The notes under the pieces are model-generated. The model saw only the letters and a program-made list of their open reading frames with translations. It was not told the origin of the DNA and made no database searches. Below, in pieces: positions 11,422 through 23,600 of a DNA stretch of 64,000 nt. The stretch's first letter is position 1; each line of letters opens with the position of its first letter. The DNA lies in NCBI RefSeq assembly GCF_039555335.1, contig NC_092628.1:68390292-68454291 (forward strand). The letters run 5' to 3'. The stretch is from Amphiura filiformis. Its lineage: Eukaryota; Echinodermata; Ophiuroidea; Amphilepidida; Amphiuridae. A program made the translations under genes and the position numbers.

Positions 11422-12137
11422 TGTCCTCTCCGACATAATAGGACACTGTACTGATGGTAGGCAACTGATGGACTAGTTCATACTCATTGCAGTAGTTGGA
11501 CATAAGGAACAATTAGGGAGAGTACTGGCATGACTGGTGCTTCAGGAAAACAAACTGAGATCAAGTTAATTGATAATTTTAAGAGAAATAAGGACTTGTG
11601 TCAAATTTAATGTGCAAAAAAAAATTGGGAAAGCATTAAAATGCCACTAACCCCTACATGATTATGTGAATGTGATAGGATACAGTGTATAACATGCACA
11701 TATCAAAATAAAGTTAATATCATTAAACACCTCTGCATATTTTAACTTCAAGTGTAACTATTGGTTATTCATTGTTTGTAATTCGGAGAGGACAATTTGT
11801 TTGACATACATAATTCATTATGGGAATGGAGGTGAATGAAACTTGCATGATGCATTATGATAGAACAATGTTAGTACTACTAATAACATACCTAGGAGTT
11901 TAAATCATACATCTTCTTTAGGAATAATGTGCAAATGTTACATTTTTCGGAGAGGACACATTTTGACGGAATTCAAACCTTCAATATTGAAACCTGTGAT
12001 ACTTGGAAACTGAGCGGGTATGGAATATGTGTATATAATAAGTTTGTAGGATATGTATGAGTGTATTTTAAGAACTTTTTTTTTCCCCCTTGGCTCAATT
12101 TTAACTATGCCTTAACACGCAGAATTCGGAAAGGACA
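11422..12137. repeat. Right array of TCGGAGAGGACA motifs
   Basis: Copies lie at 11422-11433 (reverse strand), 11783-11794, 11947-11958 and 12126-12137 (TCGGAAAGGACA). The last three are followed by T-rich sequence and TTGACA or TTGACGG. The steps are 361, 164 and 179 bp, close to one or two times about 178 bp, echoing the left array. Confidence 0.8.
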
Positions 12138-12502
12138 TTTTTTGACGGAATATACCACCTGATTTCAATCCAAAGTCACAATTTATAAAATTGTTGCAAT
12201 TTTACAAGGTTTTAGAATTTGATCAAACATATTTCAATAGTTACTTCTGAATTCTCAGTAATGCTTCAATGTTCTTAATGTCATTGAATAACCTGCTCAA
12301 ATATTACCAAAATTGAAACGAGACAGCAATTTTACCCCAAAATGACACATATATACACATTTTTGTCATTTATTGAGCTTTTCAAACAGTTTTTTCGCAG
12401 TTGTAGGTAGAACTAGTAGTGGCCAATAATTGGGCATGATCGCTTTTCCATAGAATTATATCTAATTTTTCAATAAGGCCAGAATGTGGTGTTCAGCCGA
12501 AA

Positions 12503-12526
12503 TGTACCCTGATTGTAAAACAACCC
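12503..12526 (-). repeat. Right terminal inverted repeat of the 9.6-kb transposon
   Basis: Exact reverse complement of 2913-2936. Confidence 0.9.
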
Positions 12527-13690
12527 TTTACAAGATTTGGAAGCTCTCCTTGTCAATGTGTTTGAAGGTTCTCTTCATAATCCTCAGGCTGGTCATATAG
12601 CTTTGCTGCATACCTTTGTGCATTGCGGAAATGGTGTGCAATCGTTTGTTATGTATACACCTGAGCCGTCATGATTTCTTACCACTAGGCATATTTCCAT
12701 TTTGAGGCATTAATTCGGAGGTTCCAAGTATCTGAACAGTTAATTTGAGATGGTTAAGAACATCCTTTACAGCTGTTCTTCTGGACCCTGATGTTGTAAA
12801 GCGTTGTGTCGTCAGCAATCATCTTTATTTTTGACGACAGCACTTCTGGAAGATCATTGACGTACAGGACGAAAAGGATTGGGCCCAATACCGAGTCTTG
12901 CGGTATGCCGATGCCGCTTGGGACATCAGCCCATTCTGACAAGTCCTGCCTCATCACGCCGTTCATCAAGTCGTTTAAATCACACACACAGTTATATCAA
13001 ACCAACCGGCAGAAGTGACTACTATCTACAATCATATTTCCCACACACCATGCATAAATGACTGGAACTCACTCCCGGAACACATTGTTAATATCAACGA
13101 CATACTACTTTTCAAGTCAGCAGTGACAAACTACATCTCACCGTCTACTGCATCAAGCAACCAACAAGATTAATAATAAACACATGCGCACACCCATCCC
13201 TCTCGTCTGGCTTCAATCTGGAAGCGTTGAGAGTACCTTCCAGATACAGAGCCTTACTATATACTAATCAGCTTGTTGTTTCCTATCTTAGAGGAAGCCT
13301 GCAATCCACTCAAGGATTTTGCCGCAGATACCGTGGGCTCTCAGCTTTGATATTACACAATATAGCCTCTTGGTCTGTGTCAAAGGCTTTTGAGTAATCC
13401 AGGTAGATAATGTCAACTTCTTCGTCTTAAAGTCCTCTGTCACATCTTCTTCTAAGGTGGTGAGCAAGTTATCCATACATGATTTCCACTGGTGAAGCCA
13501 TGTTGATCCTTTGATTCGTCTCAGGATAGAAGCAGAGAAGATGCGAATGTTTGAGTATGGCATCAGTCAGTACTGAGTGACCCTGTGATTTTGTAGGTGT
13601 GTAATTGCTGGTCCGCCTGTTGCCAAATACTTCGAGTCAAGGTTTTGATGTATTGATTAAGGAGGGCATGATGCATGGGCTTCGATAAAT
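12527..13690 (-). mobile_element. LINE fragment (CR1-like), reverse-transcriptase core
   Basis: On the minus strand the peptide shows reverse-transcriptase motifs in order: GSTWLHQWKSCMDNLLTTLE (13.4-13.5 kb), an IIYLDYSKAFDT-like stretch, KLRAHGICGKILEWI, GIPQDSVLGPILFVLYVNDLP and MIADDTTLYN. The last is the FADD-type catalytic box with its first residue altered. It then runs to IMKRTFKHIDKESFQIL, where the transposon interrupts it. Frameshifts and a foreign insert at 12955-13260 make it inactive. Clade assignment (CR1/L2 group) is from overall motif style. Confidence 0.8.
12955..13260 (+). mobile_element. Second LINE 3' fragment, opposite strand
   Basis: On the + strand the conceptual peptide reads SYIKPTGRSDYYLQSYFPHT, then (after a frame change) NSLPEHIVNINDILLFKSAV. 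This is the usual extreme C-terminus of non-LTR retrotransposon pol proteins. It is followed by 3' untranslated sequence with stops. It interrupts the minus-strand LINE between its FLR and DLCDLND parts, so a 5'-truncated copy landed in an older one. Confidence 0.6.
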
Positions 13691-14617
13691 GAAGGACATT
13701 AATTATGGGACAAAAAACATGGCTTTGAAAACAACTTTTGAAAACAAGTGGAAACGGCTGTTTTTTTCTATATCCGAAAAGTGTTTTTTTTGAAAACAAT
13801 GTTGCAACTTAACTACAAGTTGAGAGAAAAACAAAAATGCTAGATTGTCTGGAGCTATAGTGACGTCACTAAATCCTTGGTATTTGCAGCAATGTCACGG
13901 AAAGTCGGTCATGGAATAAATCGTCAATATTATTGGGTTTTATAACAACAATACCAAAATGAGTATTGATCAATTGTGGTTAAAAGTATTATGCGTTGGC
14001 CTATCATCAAAAGAAATACACCATAATACCATTGGAAGTTAAATGATGGGAGTGTGCACGGTACTCTGAACTCAGCGGGGATATTCTTGTTCACTTGTTT
14101 GATTCGACTCTTCAGCAACATGTCTACTTACAGGTCATGGTTTTATCAGTTTTGTGTTGAACATGACTTGAAGATGTATCACTGATGATCTAACAATATC
14201 ATTAGCATGATTAGTATATAAGATAAAGCTATGTCAACATCGAAAAGCACTGACGTGAATGCACACACACGATACTCTTGATATAGACGTTTTGATTATG
14301 GCTGGCTTCCATCACGGGCTTCCATTACGGTCTATAATTAATTTCTTGAGGAATTATATACTGGTACACCTTTATTAAACTAAGTTGCCATGCATGGAAC
14401 GCAATGAACTACTATAAGGAATGAACTGATTTACTTACAGGTCTTCGTAATAGTATATGATTTTGTGCGACATTTTAAAATAAAATGTGAGGTGATGTGC
14501 GGTGTTACCAGAAGTCATCATGATTAGAGGTCTTGCATTACTGAAATGTGAAGAAATCTTAGAGGAGCACATGATTTAAAGTTAATATTCTCCGAAAGGC
14601 ATCGGTCAGTCGAAATA
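13691..14617. other. Non-coding stretch before the CNBD2-like start
   Basis: No gene or element with definable ends. The frame of the first CNBD2-like exon stays open for 66 bases upstream of its ATG and then meets a stop. An upstream non-coding first exon cannot be excluded. Confidence 0.35.
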
Positions 14618-17600
14618 ATGTCCAGCTTAAACGGAGATGATGCCATAACTGATGGAGCCGATGGTAGCCATCCAGAGAGTCAGGCTGGTATCGACTCCCA
14701 CTCGGAGGCTGAGAAAGATGTTGATACACCGAGAATGGACATCCCCGTAGTTGATGAGGAATCGTTCAATGACATAGAAGAATTAGTTAACAATGAATTG
14801 GAAAATGATAAAGTTGATGGATTATTATCATTAGAAAATGCTGTGTCTTTATCGGGATCATTCTGTACGGAGGTGCGAAGTTTGCATCTCAATGTCGGTG
14901 GCGCTAATTCCGATCAAAATAATTCCGAAAATAACGACGAATATGACGTTGATGAGAACCCGGGTGCGATTCCTGTCGTAGAAATTCTTTCCACATCGGA
15001 AAGTGACACTGATAATGAGGCTGGACCGCCAGCTAAAAAATTACAACCGAATAGGCCAACTAGTCCTTCAGGAAACTCTTCCATAACAGGTCCGATTAGT
15101 ATCGGCAAGGAGGCACTGATACTGGCTTCATCTCTGACACCTGAAGAAGTTGCTAAACGTCTTGAAAAAAACGACGTAGGTATTTGAGTTTATTACTGTT
15201 TTAAAACATTAATGTGATAGAATTGCAAGTGACACGAGCAGCATGAGGCCTGTCACAAACTAAGTAATGTATAATGAGTCACTATCCTGACTGTGGTGTG
15301 GTATACAGTCCCGGTATACAGTACCTGCATGTTGTTTTACCGATTCCCGGTTTAACGCGGCTGTGTACTCAAGACGTTGTTTCTTTCGCAAAATTGAGCT
15401 TTTTTGATATCTGTTACTTTGTTATGTTTTTTATAAATACAAGGAAAGAAAATCCAGATTTATAAACTCCAACTGCGCTATTTTATGGATTTTATTTCAC
15501 TATTTCATTCGTGTTTGCAATTTTAAAAGAGAGAAAATCTTTGTTGTATCAGCGGGGTGACACGCGCGCAACAACGCATCGCGCTGCGTATCGCGCAATT
15601 TGTTAATGCACAGATACGCTACGCATACGCGACGCTTATCTGCATGCGTGGCGCATCCTTTGGAAACACTAATTTCAAGTGGTCAAATGGCTCCGTTTTA
15701 GCTGATAAAATGTGGGTTTTTTCAAGTTCTTTTCCTCGATTTGAATATCAAGTTATGAATGGATTTCGCTCAAACTTCTCAACGGGCTGTGGATTTACCC
15801 GATGTTCACTTAATATAAGGTAGAAAAACGAAAACTGCCGCATTCTCCTGTGAGATTCGATGAAAGGGCAAAATGTGACCACTTTAAACTTTAACGGCCA
15901 TTATTTCAATATTCATGTTCTCGGTGAAATGGCGATTTAGGTACACGATAACTCAATAAATACAGCATCTATAGGTAAGCAAATATGATCATCGTAAAAA
16001 GCATGATCGACTCAAGAAACGGTTTTCTCATTTTTTAATATTTTGGTCTATTTCCGATTTTAGGCATCATTTTGTGCAAATAGGCGTTTGTGAATTTTAA
16101 AAGTTCAATTTGATGCCTTATATGGTCAATATCTCAAAAACTAAGGCCAATATCAAAAAATAAAAAACCGTTTTTGGAATGGAGCCTCAAGATTGAGCTA
16201 AAAACAAAATAAAATATTTTGGAAAGAATGTTTTTTGTTATGATGTACCTAACAAATATTGCCAAAAACTCACTTTTTGTGATTTTCTTCATAATTGTTG
16301 TTTTACCCCAAATCTGTATTGATATTAAGATTTATTGATGTCTTGCCTTCATAAAAATGTATACTTTTATATGTCTTGCGCGAATAATTACAAAGTTATT
16401 GCACTTTTACTACATGCATGTCTGAGAGTACACAGCCACCTTAACGTTTACTATAATTATGCATGTATGATTTAATGCAGTAAACATGGTAAGTGTGGGC
16501 GATGACAATGACGACAAGAGTGAAAGAGGGGATATAGGGGGCTACATTATAAAATGAGTACGTCCACTGTTAGAACACTGGCTAAAACATGGGTAAAACA
16601 TTTTACCCGAGATTGGTTAAATTGCATTGGTTTTAATCCAAGTTGCATGGACAAGCCTAATCTAAGTCGGGTATTTTATCCAAATTAGATAAAAGTACCA
16701 TTTGCTCAAAAAAAAGCTCCAAACCACTGGGCACCAGATAAAACAACCCACATATACGGTATATTAAGAAAGTGTTTTACCTAATTTTAGTTCAAATTTA
16801 AGCACCATTTGGTATAACATTGCAGGGATAGAACTTGCAAGTGATATAAAAGTAGAATTTATTCTTTCAGCGGTGTGGTATATATATTACAATGTTGTTT
16901 TACCGATTCTTGGTTCAACCTTTACCGTGTAGGCTATATAAGATTTAATGTGGCAAATGCGTGGATTTCCTTCCCGGGATTTCCTTCCTGTTGGTGAAAT
17001 TACTATACTAAGTATTACCAAAGGTGACGATGATGACGGCATAACGTCATTTTGATGACATTCTGTCCAATCTTATTTTTCCGCTTCGGCAAATTCTTTT
17101 ATTTTGAATTACAGATATCGGCTCATAATGGATAATATCTTAAGCGTATTTCCATCTTGTCACTTGTCAATAGGTAACGCAGCAGGGGAGTCTGCAAACT
17201 CGATCTCTATCATTTCTAAATCAATTTGTTACACCACATTTCGCCATACTGCATTTTAGAAACGCTTGCTGTTAGAATAAGACAAATTTTAATGCTAATT
17301 TATTGCACATTCTAGGGAAGCGTGGTTACCGTTTTAAAATAACCGAGTGAGAGGGTTTACAAGAAAATATTTTTCCTGTCAAAACTGAAGCATCCTCTGT
17401 ATTAAAGAAAATATGAATATTAACTGCACATCATATATAACGATTCGTGATACCCAATTGTGGCACATTTGATGTCGTTTATAAGGCAGAGAATTTGATT
17501 TCAATTTTATATACGCCAAAATATTTTTTTAATTTAGCGAGAATGGCGACAGAAAAAACGTTGGAAATTTCATGTATAAATTACATTAGACCCCATCAAT

Positions 17601-20600
17601 GATTACTGTTTCGTTTTTATGGCAATCTAATCTTTTATTTCCTGAAATAAAATTATGGGTCTAATGTGGATTAATTGTATAATTGATGAAAACATATACG
17701 TGTATAAAAGAAGCTACAAGAAAAATGGTAGACCACGCCACATTGATAATCTATGCTTTTAGTACACGGCGAGTTCGTAGCCGCACGTGTGAATCAAAAT
17801 CGATATACTATTGTGCGTGTATAACCTCATTTATTGTCCTATTTTTGTATATAAAACACGCAGTTATCAACAATTGAGCGCTATTAATAGACCATGGGAC
17901 AAGGCTTGCTAAGTGCTTCAGAAAGTAGTTTTCGTTCTCCCTTTCTGGGTAGAGGATGGTTTATACATGAAAATATAGCTATTATATCACTGATCAATAA
18001 TATAACATTTCCCACTTTCAAAAGTTGCACGTTACTGTGTAATTTAGGAGTTATTTGGGGTTAAAATGTGTTTTTCGTGATTTTTTTCCATTTTTGCCCA
18101 AAATGTCAAATATTAAAATAGCTGTAACTTTCAAAATAAATTGAGTAGAAATTTCATTTCTATTGTAGATGTTACATATTACATGGATGTCTAACACTGG
18201 TGCATAAAAATGTCACAGCACAACTCTAAAATATAAAAAAAAAATGGCAAAAACCATATTTTTGTGCTATTTCGGCCATTTTTGAGCTAAAAATGTAATT
18301 TTGCATGGGGAAAAATAAATATAAATTTTATTGATTTAAAAAAATGTCATTATGTCAACCTAGTTATTCTGAACAAAAAAGTTAATGATGGTGAATGTCT
18401 GTGACCTATAGTTTTTGATCTATGGCCCTTTCAAATTCACATATGGACTAAAATAGCATGTTTTTGTCAATTTTTCCATGACACCATCAAGCCCTGATAG
18501 CCGAGCGGTTTAAGGCGCTGGTGTTACGCCAATACTGTATAGGAGTACATTATAGCGGCTCAGTGCAGCGTGGGTTCGAACCTCGCCGTCGCCTCTGACA
18601 AAATATTTTTTTTTTTTTTAATTTAATATTATGTTAGGGAAATGTGGCTGGGGAATGTATGTATGGCGAAGGGTGGTGTGTCAATTTGTATTCATCTTCA
18701 TGTCGCTCTTGCGCAATTAAGTCAAATGCGATTATAAAAGCATGTTTAAAATGCTTGAATGTAAACTACAGTAATCAAATATTATAATTTATAGCAATAA
18801 AAAAGCAACAAAAGTCAAATGGGATAATAATAAAAAAGCCTAGATAAAAAATATTCCATTTTTACTGATCTTATGTAATATCACTGATTCATTTTGACTA
18901 TTTTCTTCATACAGGAGGATAAAGATAAACATTCAAACGGATCTTCGAATTTAACGGTAAGAAAATATTAATAATGAAACTGATGTGACGATACAGGCTT
19001 CTAAAAATTCAAAACTGACCATTAATCGGCAACAACACAACAAATGAATATAGTTTTTTGATATATCCATGACAACTTGGGATTCGAGGAAAACACGACC
19101 CGCATGCACAAAAGGAATGTAGTCCTTCAGAGAGAACACTGGCACTTGAACCCTCTAAACGTTCCCGAAATGTATAAAGAACCCTTTGGTGTCTTTCAGA
19201 GAACCATATTAAGGTTTTAAAAACCATTAATGGTTCTCATGAGACGACAAAATAATGAAGAACCATTTTCCTCCAAAAACGCAAATCACGCAGGTCACCT
19301 TACGATACAAGATACATGAAAGAGGAAATTGTTAAATGAAAAAATATAGAGAAACACTTCATCACAGAATTTAGGAAAGCAGTAATAGGCCTCAACATAA
19401 ACTTTTTTACATAATTTTTAAAACCAGTTCCATCAAACACATCACAGACACTTTCACATCCTTTACAAAATTAAATTATTTGATTTTGAATCAAGATTTT
19501 CATGTTTGGCCCATAGTCACCCACTTTAGATGAACAAAACTCGTTCACGTTTTTCAATTATTTTCACTCCAATCCACAGCCTTTGGCCAAGTTTAAACGG
19601 GCCGCTACCCAAGTAAGAATGTTGTGCGCCGTGCAGTTAAGTTTGGACAAAGCTATCCGTAAAGCTGGACGGAGTGCCTTTGGAGGCGGACTTCCAGATT
19701 TAGTAGCCAACATGGCTAATACACCCAGTGTAATCTTCACATCGTCAGAAAACAAGGAAAGGATCACGTTCAATCCAAGCGAATTCAAGTGTAAATACGA
19801 GGTGGGTATAGCTTTGCAAATTGTAGGCCTCCAACTGCCTTGGTGCTGAAAAAGGTATTGAGTTTCCACATGGGTCTGATACCCCGTTCCCCCTTGCCCG
19901 GGCCCCCTTGGCTTGAGAACGGTACCATTTTGGAAACTTTGCGCTCATTTGCTCCGCCATATCTATAGGCCTACATCTCCAACTGAGCTGACCGACCAAC
20001 TTCCCAACCAAAAGCTTTGTTACATTCGAAAGCTTCAAAACGGGAGCGTACTGAAGACAGGTGGGCGAAATGGGATCATTTTTTCCAATTTTCGTAATAT
20101 TCCTCCTCTTTGTCCCCTGGAAAAATCTAGCCTACTTCACTGCTTCGAGATACAGTTAAAGAAATTACTAAATCATTTATCATGTTAATTGTAACTTTGC
20201 TTGACTGTAGTTCACTTGGCCAAAGAAGGCCCGTCATGCGGTGGAGAAACGACCGGAAAATCGAACCGACGACGACATTCGACTAATAGCAGGTCTGATG
20301 CGGGGACTGCACAGTTTCCGCAAATATTCAAAGGTGCTGCAAGACCTCATCTGCAGAGTGGTTAGATTGCAGAGGTAGGTGGACCTTTAATGATATGGTA
20401 GTTGATGATGTTGGCTGGGGTTGGTGGTGGTAGCGAAGATAGCTGAAGATGAAGACGAAAATATGATCATGAAGATGAAGATGGAGATGAAAATGAATAT
20501 GGTGAAGATGCATGGAGATGGAGATGGGGATGATGAAGATGAAAATTAAGATGTTTATGGTGAAGAAGTAAATAATGAAGATGAGATGGTAAAAAACGGA

Positions 20601-23600
20601 GATGAAGACAGGGGCGACCATGATGAAAATGATGGAGATTGACTCACAAAGTCAATGATGATTCAGCAAAAAAACACGGAGGATAAGTTGAGAATATAAC
20701 GATTAAGTGAAAGCTGACGGGTAGTCAAGTGCTCTTAAGCATTTTTAGTCATTTCTCAGCTTTATTTCATCTCCTTCCAAACACTCATTGAAAAGTCGAT
20801 ATGTTTGCGTTATATCAACAGTGCTAAATAAGATTCCTATTATAGTGCGAAAGTTATTGATATTTTGCAATGGGGACACCAGCGACCAATATAATATTTG
20901 TTGGAAAGTTGACGTCTCCTGGGAAAACTGAACTACATTGATGAATAATTAACCATCTTCAATGTTGTCGATTTCTAAAACGTAACGTGTTGTGTGGGGT
21001 GGGGTGTAGGGGTGTTTGTACTTGTTCTCCTTCAGAGGCGAAGGAACATTGCAATCTCAATTTTATAAAGGATAAAAGCATGCGTATTGCTGTGTTTAAT
21101 TATAGAACTTGAATTCCTATAATTATTTTCTATATGAACGCACCGCTGGATAAGGGTTACACAGAAATATATTTCAGAATTATATCGATGTTAATTGATT
21201 AATCAATCTGAGGAATTATGAGTGTCACATTAACATCGATTAAAATCATCTTGTGCACTAAAGCACTCAGCATTGAGTGTTCAGTGGGTCAACAAATGGG
21301 GAGGTGAGGTTCCCTTCAACAGAAATATTATCGGGGATGAGAGATTCTTAATGTTCGAGTTCGCGTAAAATTGTAGGCCTACCGGAAAATGACAGACTGT
21401 CGTAAACTTGCCGAAAAAGGCTCTTCACTTTTATAATTTCAGAAGAGTATTAAATTATCATGGTTTAGAGAGCGCACCAATTACAGCATGTAACGTTAAT
21501 AACAGAAAATAGGGGGGGTGAATTGCAACAACCCCCTTCGTAGTCCTTTCAACAGGACGAGGGTTAACCATTTTCTATTCTTTCCTTCCATTTCCCTGTT
21601 CTTTCCTTCATGCACTTGATATTTCTTCAAGTGCTCTCTCATTTTATCCGGGCCTTTAAGGTTCGTTTTCCTCCAATTTCTATTCATTTATAGGCTGTTT
21701 TCCGCCAAATTGTACATATGGTCGAATCCAACCAAAAGTGTCCACGGGCCAAAAATAAAAGTCCGAAATAAAAATGTCTCCACAATTTTTTCCTTTTGCC
21801 CATTGATTAATGACATATTGGCCTTATAGGAACCAAAAGTGCCATTACTAATCTTGAAAAATAAATCCAGGACGTGTGATAGTCAATGTGATATCAAAAC
21901 CCAATGTTACCTACGAATACCACTAGGATGCTTTCACTATCGCAATACTAATCAACCTAAAACAAATGAAATATTCCCATTAACGCTTTTTTTCGTGTAA
22001 TGTAGACCACAGGGTGTCAGGAAAATGCTAGCTCAGCCAGAAAATATTTGTTTTTATTTTTATAATGCGATCAATATGATCTTAGTCAATTTATGCTAGT
22101 TTATTTTTGAAAATGAAGTTTAGGTCAGTTTCTGTATTTTACTTATCAAATGAGTATGAATCAATTTACACATTGTATAAGAACGAGTAGGATATATGTT
22201 TTCAAGAATATTAGGAATTATACGCATACACCTAACGCTTTATACAATGAAAAGGTGAAGAAACCCGGGTATTCGTAGGTAACATGAGCGATTTAACAAT
22301 ATCTATATTGAGTTTAGAGGTTTAAATTTTGCTATTATGGTAATGAATTAATAAAATGGTAGTTTTTAGATCTCTTTCAGATGGTACGTCCAAATGAATA
22401 AATGCTATTACCTTAGATCAAAAAAAATTTTGATGCTTTTAGCAAGATTTTGACCACTTCATTTTGATATACAAGTAGTTAATCAGCAATTTTACATAAT
22501 AAATAATTGTTGAATGAATCCGTATATGGGTAATAATAGTGTCCTGGGGTACCGCTTAAAGTTTTTGACAAATAATTTCCATTGGTAGGGACACTTCATT
22601 ACACATGTCATGTATTATGCTGTATTCGTAAGTAACATTTCAGTATTTGTAGGTAAGAATTAGACTTTTGGTGGATATCGCAATCAAAACTTCATTTTAT
22701 AAAGCACTTTGAATGTATTATTTTCTTTATGTGCGTTTATTGATACTTTAGACCCTATCATGTATTAATAATGTCGGTTCACAGCGGTTGAAAGAGGATT
22801 GAAGTAAGAAACAAAGGCACTAAAGTGACTTTAATTTGCTTAATTGCACACAAATCGCTTAAAACCGTTATTGCAGACTTGTGAAGTCCATCTTGGAGTC
22901 AGTTACGTCTTGTGGCCTTTCATTTGAGGGCAACTACCATTAGCTTTATACCAGGGTCCATCACTGTGTTATCAAGATCATGAAACAATGAGAACAGTCG
23001 TTTTTTCCATGGTATTCGTAGGTAACCTTAGCGAAAACGTCAAAAGTTACCTTCGAATAAATCAATTTGGACACAAATTACTCGGAAACCAGAAGGTCGG
23101 TAAACATTTAAAATGAAGCACACATGACAGTTGACAAATCCAAGTATTTATCCCTTCTAATCTTCTTTGAATCTGATTTTCTTTCAAATGAGCAGACTGT
23201 CGTGTATTTCAGTACATATTTTTCAACAATTAAGCCGTATTCACTTTTGCATGGTGGGCATGTATGTGAATTCGCAACTTTCATTGACATATGATTTGAT
23301 AGCAAACACACAGGCCTTCGTTATGTACCAATATGGGCATTGGCATGAATGGCGGTGTTTCACAATACTGTCATGATGTCAAATTGTATTCGTAGGTAAC
23401 ATTCGGTTACCGAAATTTACCTACAAATACTTGCTTTTATTGTTGACATCTCAGAAATATTTAAACGCAGGCTATTGAAACTTGGTAGAAATAAAGAGTG
23501 TATTACCCTGCACCTATTGCTTAAATATTGTTTACTATTCTCTCACTTTGTGGAAATGACACAGCTTTTAACATGTATTCGGAGGTAATGCATATTTTTT

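Larger units (their letters stand above)
2913..12526 (-). mobile_element. 9.6-kb DNA transposon with spliced transposase gene (Sola-like?)
   Basis: Identical 24-bp terminal inverted repeats lie at 2913-2936 and 12503-12526, starting GGGTTGTTTTACAATCAGGG. The flanks are TATA (2909-2912) and TTTA (12527-12530), consistent with a 4-bp target duplication carrying one change, and the host LINE peptide is continuous across this point. Inside are a four-exon transposase-like gene (minus strand), arrays of a TCGGAGAGGACA motif near both ends, two Harbinger-like MITEs and an AT-rich microsatellite. Four-bp target duplications and a DDD triad are known for the Sola superfamily. That assignment is an inference, not a match I could test. 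The identical ends and near-intact gene suggest fairly recent insertion. Confidence 0.75.

Noticed and set aside
14680-15108. Minus-strand frames under the first CNBD2-like exon
   Set aside because: Antisense shadows; the + frame has the phase-consistent donor and joins the rest of the gene.
18491-18594. Functional tRNA gene
   Set aside because: Acceptor arms do not pair and the anticodon arm and variable region are abnormal; kept only as tRNA-derived.
20328-20621. 97-codon minus-strand frame rich in His and Ile
   Set aside because: Antisense of exon 4 and of the GATGAA microsatellite.
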